A stretch of DNA of 64,000 nucleotides from positions 5,828,001 through 5,892,000 of the forward strand of contig OY744462.1 in NCBI GenBank assembly GCA_963556145.1. The letters run 5' to 3'. The stretch's first letter is position 1, and every line of letters begins with the position of its first letter. A program made the translations under genes and the position numbers. Of the stretch, positions 35,566 to 46,678 are shown piece by piece. This DNA is from Hygrocybe punicea (lineage: Eukaryota > Basidiomycota > Agaricomycetes > Agaricales > Hygrophoraceae). The notes under the pieces are model-generated. The model saw only the letters and a program-made list of their open reading frames with translations. It was not told the origin of the DNA and did not search any database.

Positions 35566-36485
35566 TGTAGATGCGGGTTCTTGGTGGCTTCGGAACTATA
35601 TAAAGAAATATGATCCTAACCAGAGGGTGTCAGCGTAGAAGTGACTGGATAATTCAGTGTCGGGGATAATAAGTGAAGTGAAAGTGAAATAAAAGTAAAG
35701 CCGCCGCATAAACTCGACTAGTAACGACAAATCCGGCGATGAACGGAGTGAAAACGGACTAATAACGATGAACCCGATGGTGAACGGACTGAAAACGAAT
35801 GAACCCGACGATGCCGACGATGTCGGGTACGGCGGGTCAGGTCGGGTCGGGTCGGAAACGATGAACAAATATACGGGAACAATGATAAAGTCGACGAAGT
35901 GAACTATAAAAAGCTAAGGAACTACGTGGACGAGCATTTGAAGGGATTAAAACAATTCTGACTATGAGAGAAACGGGGACTAATGGTATGTTTTTTTTGT
36001 ACGGTCGTCGGGGACCGTTTTTATAGTACAGGAAACAGTAATCTACTTTCGGACATGTCTACTTCGGCCGATGGTAAGCTACAAAGAAAGGTTGGAATGG
36101 GGATGTGGAAAGGGGGGTTGCAAAGCAACGAAGACAGGAAATGGAGGGGAAAACGAATATGCAAGGAAAAGATCTAGAAAGTCCTACATATCTCCGAAAG
36201 GACGAGGGGATGCATAAATAAAGTAAATCCGAAGTTGGGGATTGAGTCCGAAGAGATCCATCTCCTGGAATTGGAACTCCGAGGCGTTTGAGGCTGCCGG
36301 ATTTAGCCCAAAAGCGGCCGTCACAAAGCGGCATGTGTCGGGTTACGTCGGTCACGTCGGGTCACGTCACGTCACGTCACGTCGGGTTACGTCGGGTTCG
36401 AATGTAAGTTGAATGGCGGCATCGGGTTGGTCCGGATTCGTGATATATCGATGATACGGACTCAGAGGGACGTCAACCCTCTACA
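35566..36485 (-). repeat. 5' LTR of family A copy 1, with primer site beside it
   Basis: About 920 bp and nearly identical to 30599-31528. The primer-binding site occupies 35547-35563 (minus strand). Confidence 0.88.
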
Positions 36486-36487
36486 GC

Positions 36488-36604
36488 GTGCCGGCAGCAG
36501 CAGCAGCAAGGCAATGATGACGGCGATGGCCAGCAGCAGCAGCAGCAACAGCGGCAGCGGCAACGGCGACAGCAGCAGCAGCAGCAGCAGCAGCAGCCGT
36601 GGCA
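36488..36604 (+). repeat. CAG-rich microsatellite, right part (hAT-like copy B)
   Basis: Runs of CAG with interruptions immediately downstream of family A copy 1. This is the continuation of the repeat ending at about 30598. Confidence 0.85.
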
Positions 36605-37704
36605 GCAACACCACCACAACCATACCACCACCCCGACGAGGACGATGGTTGGCAGCAGCAGCACTGGCAATGCCAGGCAGGGACCACAGGACAAGAACCC
36701 CCGTCCCTCCCCATCCCTCGGGGACACCGGAGGGCTCCCCAGCACCCATCTACCTCGCGAAGCGCAGCACCGTATCTATTGATACGTGCCTGCAATTTGC
36801 GAGGAGAATGGTTGGGGTGAGCCCGCCTCGGTCTGGGTCTCAGAACCCAGACACGAGGTATGTGGTGCCCCACAGGTATGATGAAACCCGGGCGGTGCAT
36901 GCAAACCCGGTCAACCCGGGGGCAACCCAGGGGTGAAACCCGCCGACACCTGGACCCTTACCCATCATTGACCGGGTTTGGCGGGTCCGGGCCCGGGTTG
37001 GATTTTTTAGACCCCCGGGTTACCCGTGTTAAACCCTAGATTCCGCTCTGGATTCTGCCTCCGGAATTGTTCCTACTCAAGATGCAATGTCCCTAACGAC
37101 CCGGAATCAGTACATTTATAGTCATATATCATGTATCTTCATTTCCTGTCTCCTAGTACATAGCATTCTACCTATCCTCCACTCCACTCCACCCCTATCA
37201 GTTACAGCCTTCGCTTGTAGTACTTAGTTACTACAGCACAGGATCCCTCTCAGTAGTATAAAAGTAGCACATTTATACTACAAACAATATAGAAAATACC
37301 GATACCCACGCTTTAGTTCTATTTCTGAGTCCACTCTTCATATCGTCTACACCGCTCATAGTCCTTTCCCCATACTCTCCCTCTGAGTCCAGAACCCCTG
37401 GATTTGGGTTGGATTGACTAGACCTTTCTAAAAGAAACTAAATTCCTCTGATCACTTCTTAGCTGATCACCACTTTCTGTAGATTCCCATTCCGGGTCTA
37501 CAACAGAACTCGCCATCACAACTGGAGCCCACCGCGAGGAATTTTAGTTCTTTTGTCTTTTCATACCTTCCCCACCATCGGGTTTGACTTTCATGACGTT
37601 TATCCTTTGTTCCCGACTCTAATTGCTCAGCCCCACTTACGACTTTGACCCCTTCCTCGTACCTCCCTGACCCGACCCGCTTCCCAATTTGGAAATTCCC
37701 CGAT

Positions 37705-38435
37705 ATGACGCATGGATTGATGCCTCTCCAAGGTGATCATTCAGCCCCGATGTTTCACAGTGACGAACACGACCTTCCCCGCTTCTTTGACGAAATTGAC
37801 ATGCTCGGCTCCGACTGTGGACTCACGGACACTATGAAGATTCGCTACACACTCCGGTACCTTGATAACGATGACTACGAACTTTGGTCCATCCTTCCCG
37901 CCACTTCAGCAAAGGACTTCATCGCTTTCCGACGTGCTGTTTTTGACTTCTATCCCGCTGCCACAGACAGTATTCAGTATACGATCATGGATCTCGAACA
38001 ATTGATTAGACGACAATCGGCTTATGGTATAGAAAACAAGACGGACTTAGGACAATATTTCTGGGACTTTATACACATTTCCGGAGTACTATACAACAAC
38101 GGCCATTTATCAGACAAGCAACGGAATGAATATTTTGCCAACGGATTTGACTTGGACCTTCGTCAACGTGTTGAAGAACGACTCCATTACCTTCTTCCCA
38201 GTCATTACCACGACGATCCATACCCGGTTGATATTTTCCACAACGCCGCATTATTTTTACTTTCCGGTTACCGTTCCGTTCCGGAATCCGTTGTCACTGC
38301 AGCCCCCATTGCCATTTCCAGTCCCGATTCCAGTCCTGCACCCATACCTGTCACAGTCATTTCACCTCTGGAACAGATCCCGTCCTCGATCCCATCCTCG
38401 ATCCTGCCCACTGTCGTTCATTCCGTCCCCCACGT
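37705..38435 (+). pseudogene. gag: Truncated Ty3/Gypsy gag (element G)
   Basis: Capsid-type Gag fragment of about 240 aa. It shares the plan of the Gag of the large Ty3 element: a short start (MTHGLMPLQGDHSAPMFH), DLPRFFDEIDMLGSDCGLTD, IRYTLRYLDNDDYELW, then DFYPAATDSIQYTIMDLEQL, IENKTDLGQYFWDF and FANGFDLDLRQRVEERL. The frame is open from 37645, where no ATG exists, so ATG 37705 was taken. It is cut at 38436 by family A copy 2 in a Ser/Pro-rich part, before any zinc knuckle. The rest of the element (pro, pol, 3' LTR) is not seen in the window. Codon use is intact up to the break, so the break came recently relative to decay. Confidence 0.75.
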
Positions 38436-39297
38436 TGTAGATGCAGGTTCTTGGTGGCTTCGGAACAATAAAGAAAGATGATCCTAACCAAGGGGTGTCA
38501 GCGTAGAAGTGATGGTGGATAAGTCAGTGTCAGGGATAGTAGTAAAGGAAATGGAAATGGAAGTAAAATATAATGCCGCCGTGTAAAACTGAACAAATAA
38601 CGATGAATCCGGCGATGAACAGACTGAAAACGGATGAATAATGAAGAACCCGATGATGCTGACGATGTTGGGTATGGCAGGTCGGGTCGGGTCGGGTTGG
38701 AAATGATGAACAAGTAGAGGAACAATGATAAGGACGACGAAGGGAACTATAAAAATCTAAGGGTCTACGAGGACGAGCATTTGAAATGATTAAAATGATT
38801 CTGACTATGAGGGAAACGGGGACTAATGGTATCTCTTTTTGTACAGTCGTCGGGGACCGTTTTTATAGTACATGTGTGTGTAGCTACTTTCGGACATGTC
38901 TACTTCGGCCGATAGAAACTACAAAGAAATGCTGGAATGGGGATGTGGAAAGGGGGGTTGCAATGCGACGAAGACAGGAAAATGGAGGGGAAAATGAATA
39001 CCCAAGGAACAGATCTAAACTGTCCTACATATCTCCGAAAGGACGATGGGATGCATAAATATGGTAAGTCCGAAGTTGGGGATTGACTCCGATGAGATCC
39101 ATCTTCTAGAATTGGAACTCCGAGGCATTTGAGGCTGCCGGATTTGGTCCAAAAGCGGCCATCACAAAGCGGCATACGTCGGGTCACGTCACGCCGGGTT
39201 ATGTCGGGTTGGAATGGGAATCGTTTGGAGGTGTCGGATTTGTCCGGATTTGTGTTATATCGGCGATACGGACTCAGAGGGACGTTGAGTCTCTACA
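38436..39297 (-). repeat. 3' LTR of family A copy 2
   Basis: Starts TGTAGATGC and ends CTCTACA. Collinear with 30599-31528 but shorter and visibly diverged. Confidence 0.85.
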
Positions 39298-42200
39298 TCT
39301 CCAGGGTACTTTTAATAAAGACCATCCCTGGTCGATACTACATGGACTTGAGACGTGGAAGTGTAAGATGAGGCCGATGTCGCGGTTGCGGAATCGGGTT
39401 CGACAGGACGAGGTGGGTCGTGGATGACGTGAACGGGCACAGCGGATGGTGACTAGCGGAACTCGATGGAGGGTCGGAGGCCGAGAGTGGGGAGTAGGGA
39501 ACAAAAGCGGGTGAAGCCGGTGTCCAGAAAAAGGAAACAAAGTACCTAAAACTGGAGGAAAAAGAAACTATGACAATAATCAAGCGGAAACGAAACAAGA
39601 GGTGAAAAACTAGAAGAGTGGAACAAAAAGGCAGCAGAAATGCAAAATAGATAAAAGGGAATAAGTATCGGAATTGGAAAGAAAGGAATCAATAGAAATG
39701 AAGAACCAAATGTGACATCGGATTGGGGGCGGGTGACGGAAACGGTGAAGGCATGAGCGGAAACAAATAAGGCATAAGTGGAAATGACATAGGGCACAAG
39801 CGGAAACGACAGCGGATGACAAAATGATGTAGTCGGGTCAAGTTAGGGTTGGCGGCTTCGGTGGCTGTGTCAACGGGTGGTGGAAATGGTGGCATAGGCT
39901 GCAGAAAGCATAAAACGATAAGCTTGGTGACATGGGCATAGAGATACGACGACAATAGTAACATGATATGACGATGGCGGAGGTTTGATATGACGACAAT
40001 GGAGGTTTGATATGATGGAGGTTCAATGGACGATGACGGAGGTTCGATAGACGATGGCGGAGGTTCGATAGACAGCAGCGGAGGTTCAATATGTCAATAC
40101 TAATATGGGGGCGATCATCAGAAGGATGTGATATCAGTCTCATACTGGGCGGTTCAGCACCAGCTTGGACCCGTGGGGAAGGATTCTCCCCCATGGAGCT
40201 GAAAAATAAAGGTCGGGTGGGTTGGGAATCAAAGCCGAGAAAGTGAACATTGTGTCTGGGGTGAAACGGTGGCAGGACGGGTGGGTCACAGAGAGCGGAG
40301 ATCAATGTCGGTGGGTGAGCGGATGAGTTGGGTACGTGGGAATGAGGGTAGTGGTGCATTGGGGCGGGAGCGGGTATGGTGGGTTCATAAGCAGAAGTGT
40401 CAGGTTCATAAGCGGGTTCGTTGGGTGCGATGGATTTGTAAGCGGGTGTGTCGGGTACGTCGGGTAGATTATGCGGGTGCCGGGTGTGTTGCGAACAAGT
40501 GTGTTTCTTTAGATCTTTCTTTTATCTCTGATGTTTTTCTTTCTTTTGATTTATTTAATCTATCTATGTATATAATTCTTATGCCAATGGATGGTGTTGG
40601 GGTTTTCATAGGGTTGGGCTCCGCGGATACGGGAGTGTGAAGGTGGCGGGTACGGGTTGTGAAACTGGAACTGGAACCAGATGCTCAAATTGAGCACTGG
40701 TGCTCGAATTGAGCTGGAACCAGAAGCGGATGCTGCGGAATCGTTGGGAACGCATCCGGGTTCGTAGTCAGGTGCTGTGATGCAGATCACGGATCTGGAA
40801 CTGGAACCCGGTGTGGCAGATTGCTTGAGAACGGGTGGTCGGGTCTGGGGACTAGAAACGGGTGTCGGTTCTACGGTGGGTTCGTACGGTGACGATGTTG
40901 GGCTCAGTTAGATTGTAGATGGGTGCGGCATGGACACTGGAGGGCGTTCGGTCATGCTTCGGGTGCCGTCGACACATTTTGGGGCGTTCCGGGTGGTGGA
41001 TCCGATAACAGAGGTGTTCTGACGGGCAGAGGGGCTCGTCTTTGGGGCGACGGAGGCGAGTGTGGGACTGCGTGGGTCGACCGCGGTGAAAGGGTGCACT
41101 GCGGTAATGTGAACGGAATCAAATACCAACTCTACCACAGTGCTGTACGAATTCTGAGGGGTTCAATCTCAATCCAAAAGGTTAATAAAAATACTCAGAG
41201 GTGCTCTGGATAGTGGCGATGATGTTTCCGATGTGCGCGATGTGCGCGATGCGCGCGGCGTGTGCGAAACAGTCAGCGATGTTTTTGGCGTATACGTAGC
41301 ACTTTATAGAAGGAATGCAAAGTTTAATAGAGTACAGCAGAGCTATCGCATGGACAGCGCAGTAAAGAGGTGATATGATAGACTGGAATCGGGGGTATAC
41401 AAGACGTCTCCCTAGTATGTAAACTATAGGGGGTATTTATGCGAAGTTGGTTGTTAGGACAATAAAGGGTGAAGAAGGCAAGACAAATAGATGGTGCACG
41501 ATGGAACTATGGTGCAATAGGAATGAAATGGAACTGAAACAAAGGGTATAACACCATGCGAAGCAATTTCCAAAATATCTAGAGGATAGGAGCTATACTG
41601 TTTGAAATAAGTGAAACATGTCGCATAAAGACTTCCCTGGAACTGGAACGGAATTGGAATGGAATAGGGTGAATGGTACAAGCATGGGTGATGTCGGAGA
41701 GGCTCGAAATATGTTTCCGAAGGGGGCCGAAGCGCTCCGAAGAAAATCGCCGTAATGTCAAATTATCGCCCATATCGCGCGCATATCGCAGTTGCATCGC
41801 AATGGAGATACATATAAATCGGGATGTTTCGCAATGAATCGCAGCATGTCCGAGGCTAGAATAGGTCCAATAGAGGGTTTCCGTGCTTAGGGATGTGCGC
41901 TGCATATCAGCAGTTACATGGGGCCGTTCGAGGTGGCAAAAGGTCGAGGGAGCTGGTCGAGTGCGGCGGTATGGCATAGGGCGACGTTTGGGAGACGGAG
42001 GTGGATGATGTGGGCGGATACGAAGGGACGTGGTTCTGCATGACGTGGATCATAGTTGCGTGAGGTTGTTTGAGGGTGCTGGAGGCCGGGGAATGGGAAA
42101 TGGGTGATCGAGGTTGGGGGTATAGTGTAGGGCGATGTTGGAGACGGGGGCAGATGACGTGGGCGGATGAGATGACGTGGACTGGAAGATGGATTGGGGT

Positions 42201-42463
42201 GATACGGGTGGCGTTTCGTGATACTTTCTTGGCGGAAGATACGTGGGGATTTTTGACAAAGGTTCATCGGGTTTGGGAGCAGGTTTGAGCGGGTTTGAGT
42301 GGCCGGTGGTCACGGTTTCGTGGGTGCAACTCAATGGGGGCTTCGTTTGGGCTTGCGAATGGACTTGAAGAGCGTTGTGGGGTTGGTCAAGGGCGTAGGT
42401 GGTCGAAGGGGAGTGGACGAGGACGGGGACGGCTGGGAGTCGAGAATGGAGGTCAACGGGGGT

Positions 42464-42948
42464 GACGTGGCTGCTTGCATGGGACAACGAGGGACGAGAG
42501 TGGAGTCGTTTGGGAGGGAAAAGGGTCCCACAGGTGCGGGGGCATGAACGTGGGTGTAGGAGTGGTTGTATGTGGTGGTTGTTGGTCCTGGATGGGGAAA
42601 CGCTGGGGTAGGCTGTTGGGTGACGTGGCACAGCGTTGATGGTTCGAGGCAGTGGGGACGACTTGTACGGGCTCGCGAGGGATGATGTGGGGTGCCGGGA
42701 ACTGGTACGAGGCGGTGGGTGGTTCAACGGATGCATGAGCAGCCGGGGATGTCGAGTAAGCGGGGGCATGAGGAAGGATGACTTGGCAACAGCGTGAGGC
42801 ATCAATGATGGCGAGGACGGCTCATGAGGGCTCACGAAGGGCGCTGTGGGGACTTTGGAAGTCATATGAGGCTGCAGGAGGGGACCAACGAAGGCGTGAG
42901 CAGCCGGGGATTTCGAGTAAGCAGGGGCACGAGGATGGATGACGTGGC
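42464..42948. repeat. 160-bp periodic array in family A copy 2
   Basis: TGACGTGGC or a one-base variant (TGACTTGGC, TGACATGGC) starts at 42464, 42621, 42779 and 42940, and again at 44774 beyond the TRIM insertion. Spacings are 157, 158 and 161 bp. With the TRIM and one copy of its target duplication removed, the last spacing is about 158 bp. Confidence 0.8.
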
Positions 42949-42971
42949 AACGCGTTGGGGCTCGATAACGG

Positions 42972-43108
42972 TGTAGTGGTAAATCACGTGACCAGTCCCT
43001 TAGTCAGTAGCAGTTCCCGATGTAGTAGTCAGTTCATCCTTCCTATCCAGTCGACTTCCACCTCGAGTCCTGCGTGAGCCCCCGGAGAGGTACCTTGGTA
43101 CCTCTCCA
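42972..43108 (+). repeat. Left terminal repeat of TRIM-like element, ending in a hairpin
   Basis: The last 25 bp contain GGAGAGGTACC and GGTACCTCTCC separated by two bases, an 11-bp stem. The right copy at 44507-44642 has the same structure (loop TC, one base lost from the stem). Confidence 0.8.
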
Positions 43109-44506
43109 TTGTGGTGATGAGAGTGCGATCAACTTGCGGATCCCTTTTTTCTTCAGTTCCTTACCATTTTTATGCTCTTTCTCGCGAGACAACCTTTTTC
43201 AGCCTCACCACCCACCGCTGCACAACCGCGGATTTTTACTTCATTCACGGCCGTACAACACTCCAGTTACCCCCCGGCACTCGTGTTCAGCCCAATAGGG
43301 CCCCGTGTCGCCCCCCGTTGACCCAAAAACGCGCCCACGACCCTTCTCAACACCCAAGCGGCAGGCCACGTCACATTTGCGACCCCCCCGTTTTTTCATT
43401 TCATTGTTGTTTTCTTTTGTCATTCCTAGCCCCAGGCAGGCTCATCCGACCCCACGGACCCCCGTTTGACGTACTGGAGCTGTGCGCTCCCCTACACCAC
43501 CCCGAATCCATGATCGCAGACCTTTTTGGTTACACACGGATCCGCCACGTCACCAACGTTGGACCCCCGCTTCTTCATGTACCCCAACCCACGCATATCC
43601 ATCCAAGCCCCAGGACGCACGCTCGACAACCCAACACCCCGTTCTGCCCCAAATGAACCCATCGCCATCCATTTTGGATGCCCAAGCGCCTGCCACGTCA
43701 CCACCTTCAACCCCCCGCTTTTCGTATGTCCTGGCCCCAACCCACGTTCGTTCAAGCCCCTGCGCCCTCGTTCCACCCACCAGGGCCACCCGTTGCCCCA
43801 GACGAGCCCTCGCCGTCCTTTTTGAGCGCCCCAGCATCGTGCCACGTCACTGAGACGCGCCCCGCTTCCCAGCATAAACGGCCCTGTTTTCCAGTGTAAA
43901 CGGCCACACACCCGCTCGCGTAGCTCGCCGCACCCGCGCCTGATGCAATGGAGCACCCAGTTCACCTGGGCCACCGCATTCCAGGCCCCACCACCCTTTG
44001 CCACACTGCTACTTCGTGGCTCCCGCATTCTGCACCCCTGGCCCTTGCAGCTTCGCGAGGCCCCCCGCGGCCTCGCAACTGCTTCCCAGAGCTCACGCGA
44101 AGAGATCTCTCGACACCGGCACCTGCTCTAGCGCCCAGTACATATTCTCTTTCATTCCCTCAGTCTCCGTTTTCTTGGCTTCTCATCGCTCTCCCTCGAC
44201 ATGGTTTTGTTTCACCCCACACGAACGCTGTCTCTATGCTGCCCCATGACATCATCCCGTATCTATTACCTATGCGCAACCACCCAGCTTATTCATGGAC
44301 TATGAGAACCCACACCCTGCACCGCGATTGGTTTCAGAGGACAATATTGTCCCGCTTCACGATATAAGGCCTCGACTGCGACTTGGGGCATTCTGAGGGA
44401 CTGGGAGTTGTGATTTGGAGATTGTTTTGGTCAGTCCTGTTTGGTTTTTGTTTTCTTTCAGTAGCTGTTGGCGACGAGGGCGTCGCCATGAGGAGGAGGG
44501 GCACTT

Positions 44507-44642
44507 GTAGTGGTAGATCACGTGACCAGTCCCTTAGTCAGTAGCAGTTCCCGATGTAGTAGTCAGTTCATCCTTCCTATCCAGTCGACTTCCACCTCGA
44601 GTCCTGTGTGAGCCCCCAGAGAGGTACCTCGGTACCTCTCCA
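44507..44642 (+). repeat. Right terminal repeat of TRIM-like element
   Basis: Nearly identical to 42972-43108. It is preceded by the purine tract and followed by the ACGG duplication. Confidence 0.8.
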
Positions 44643-45481
44643 ACGGCGAGGACGGCAAATGAGGGCTCGCGACTGGGGTCGTGGGGTCATAGGAAGTGGT
44701 GCGAGGCGACGGGGAGGTCCAACGAGGGCGTGAGCGGCTGGAGATGTCGTATTGGCTGAGGCACGAAGCGGGGTGACATGGCATGGCGTGGGGTATCGAT
44801 AACGGCGAAGACGGCTTGTGAGGTCTCGCGAAGGACGCTGTGGGGGTGCTGGGAGCCTATATGGACATGTAGGACGCAGTCTGTGGGCATAGGACGCATG
44901 GTGAGGTGGGAGAGGCGACGATGGTGGCATTTTGGGGACAGCACGGGTAAACATGCATCGTGGCTTGTATCCGGGGATGATGGTGAGTCTGTAGATGCGA
45001 ACGTGGGGTGATCAGGCACGAAACGGGGGTGGACACACTGGGACTGGTCGAGAATGGAGTTTTGCTGAATGCTGACGTGGGGTTCTGGTAACTGCGCAGG
45101 TCCATACGCTGGGGACGGGTCCGGGCTTGAATCTGGAGACGATGACGAGGCCGTAGGCGTGAGCGGCTGATGAAATGGGGACGAAACGGTGGGGGATGGG
45201 CTGGAATGCATGGAAGACGGTGTTTGCTGGGCGCCGGCGCGGTTTTCTGGGGACAGCTTGAGTTCCAAAGGTGGGGAGAGGTCTGGGCTGGCCTCTGTGG
45301 ACGATGGCGAGTCCGTAGACAAGAACGGGGGCCAAACGGGGGCGGATACGGTTGGACGTGTTGAAAACCGTGTTTGAACGTGTTTTCCTGCACGGTTACC
45401 GCGGAAACAGCAATGAGGGGCGTACCTGTGAGTGCACATGCAACACCCATTGCATGGCACACGCTTTCCGTCTGTTTCGTT

Positions 45482-46540
45482 GTAGAGGGTCCTCAACCCT
45501 CTGAGGCCGTAACATCGATATCTAGCGAATCCGCTCGAACCTGATGTCTCTAGCAATCTACGCTCGAACCTGATGCAACCCAATGCAACCTGATGCATAC
45601 CGACTAGCACGGCCGCTCACGTACCTGGTCGGTCTATCTCCTAAACTCACGGTGTAAAGGCGAGGTCGGGGTGGCTGCGGAATAATAATCCTAAGCCTGT
45701 GTGTGGGGGTCAGCGTGAAAGTGACTAGGAATAGTCTAACGAGCTTCAGTAAGATGATAGGATATAAATGATAAGAAGCCACCAAGTAAACTACTGAAAT
45801 CTATTGAGGCCAGTCGAAGCCGACAAAGCCGACGGTGTCGGGTATGGCAGGTCGGGTGTCGGGTGACGAGAAACGTAGAGATTAAGACGGTAGAAGGATG
45901 GGGAGAGCGTCGAGGAATCCGACGAGTAATGTGTGCGATGGATTTTACTGAGAGACTAATTCTCAGAGAGAGGAAACAGGGGAACTGGTTTCTTATTATG
46001 AGACGGCGCTTGGGCACCGTTTTTATACTACAAATTTCTGTACCTAGATTCGGACGAGAGTCCTCAGCCGATGAGAGGAAACAAAGGAGAATAAAAATGG
46101 GGAAGTAGGAAGAGCGTTGCGAGGCGACGATGACAGGGAAAATGGGTGGAAGATATAAAAACCGTAAAAGATGCAATATACTTTACTATATCCCCATAAG
46201 GGAGACGCTAGGTGTGAATAAGGCAAGTCCGATGTCGGGATCCCAGTCCGATGAGATCTATCTTTGATATTTGAAGTTCCGTGAGTTTAGGAGATAGACC
46301 GACCAGGTACGTGAGCGGCCGTGCTAGTCGGTATGCATCGGGTTGCGTCAGGTTGCGTCGGGTTCGAGCGTAGATTGCTAGAGACGTCGGGTTCGAGCAG
46401 ATTCGCTAGATATCGATGTTACGGCCTCAGAGGGTCGAGGACCCTCTACATCTCCTTGGGTCTTCTAATAGAGACCATCCGTGGTCGAGAATATGGGGTC
46501 TCCAAATACGGGTCGCGAATGTGGCCAATCACGTGAGCGG
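45482..46540 (-). mobile_element. Family A-related LTR with inverted partial LTR (copy A')
   Basis: A minus-strand LTR runs from 46458 (TGTAGAGGGTCC...) to 45655 (...CTTTACA). It has the family A body, including TATAAAAACGGTGCCC. Next to its end, 45482-45654 is the first about 173 bp of the same LTR in the opposite direction, so 45482-45654 and 46285-46458 are inverted repeats. At 46459-46540 the family A 3' interior (TCTCCTTGGGTC...) starts and is cut by the large Ty3 element. Confidence 0.7.
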
Positions 46541-46678
46541 TGTCATGATCCAAAAAGGATTCGGATCAAAACATAGCAATATGCTGTCACTAGTCACCAT
46601 CCCTACAGCACACATCACATTACAAGGACCATTCATACTGGAATGCCCCCATCTGCATATGGAGTAGAAAGGAATACC

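Larger units (their letters stand above)
30599..36485 (-). mobile_element. Non-autonomous LTR retrotransposon 'family A', copy 1 (5.9 kb, minus strand)
   Basis: LTRs at 30599-31528 and 35566-36485 start TGTAGA and end TCTACA. They are nearly identical: one about 10-bp length difference in a GTCGGGTTAC repeat and a few substitutions, so insertion is recent. A 4-bp duplication GCGT flanks it (30595-30598, 36486-36489). Orientation is minus: the primer-binding site TGGAGCCCACCGCGAGG is the reverse complement of 35547-35563, two bases inside the LTR. The 4.0-kb interior has no gag, protease, reverse transcriptase or integrase. It consists of short tandem repeats and a 160-bp periodic array, like a LARD. 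It must use enzymes of another element. Confidence 0.88.
30096..37038. mobile_element. hAT-like DNA transposon copy B, expanded by a nested LTR element
   Basis: Flanked by perfect 8-bp duplications GATTCCGC (30088-30095 and 37039-37046). The terminal inverted repeats are TAAGGTTTAACATGGGT (left) and TAGGGTTTAACACGGGT (right, reverse complement). Without the nested family A element (30599-36485 plus 4-bp duplication) it is about 1.05 kb. It has the same plan as copy A: GGGT-rich ends, a small intron (GTAAGT 30242, branch ACTAAT, AG 30278), then simple repeats, here CAG/CAA. Part of the right sub-terminal region (about 36775-36830) resembles copy A (about 29205-29255). No transposase. Confidence 0.82.
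29979..37520 (+). mobile_element. 5' LTR of a Ty3/Gypsy element ('G'), split by hAT-like copy B
   Basis: An LTR begins TGTAGAGGC at 29979 and is interrupted at 30096. After the hAT-like element it resumes at 37047 and ends near 37502 (TCTACA) or 37520 (ATCACA). The second choice leaves two bases before a primer-binding site, TGGAGCCCACCGCGAGG, at 37523-37539. This is the same primer site as in the large Ty3 element (48448) and in family A. The real LTR length without the insertion is about 590 bp. A gag ORF follows. Confidence 0.65.
42972..44642 (+). mobile_element. TRIM-like miniature LTR element (1.67 kb)
   Basis: Direct terminal repeats of about 136 bp at 42972-43108 and 44507-44642 begin TGTAGTGGTA and end CTCTCCA, differing at few positions. 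Target duplication ACGG (42968-42971 and 44643-44646). A purine tract GAGGAGGAGGGG (44491-44502) lies just upstream of the right repeat, as expected for a polypurine tract, so orientation is plus. A TGGTGATGAGAG sequence after the left repeat may be the primer site. No coding capacity for retroviral proteins. The interior holds GCCACGTCA at 43365, 43544, 43692 and 43841. Confidence 0.8.
38436..45481 (-). mobile_element. Family A copy 2, older, interrupted and truncated
   Basis: A 3' LTR (38436-39297, about 862 bp) is followed by an interior that aligns by eye with copy 1. Order: the 24-bp repeats near 40.0 kb, the hairpin at 40.17 kb, the (G)CGGGTTCATAAG repeats at 40.4 kb, then the 160-bp array from about 42.46 kb. 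About 1.1 kb (roughly 40.85-41.95 kb) has no counterpart in copy 1. A TRIM-like element sits at 42972-44642. The copy stops at 45481 against another LTR, before reaching its primer site and 5' LTR. Many substitutions separate it from copy 1, so it is older. Confidence 0.75.

Noticed and set aside
37083..37440. Possible promoter or separate gene between hAT B and the gag remnant
   Set aside because: Best explained as the U3/R/U5 of the element G LTR, with TATA-like sequence and the primer site following.
41150..41940. Possible RNA gene or virus-derived segment in family A copy 2 (ATCGC-rich region near 41.75-41.85 kb)
   Set aside because: Only short ATCGCA repeats are seen; no tRNA or rRNA structure and no ORF with a domain.
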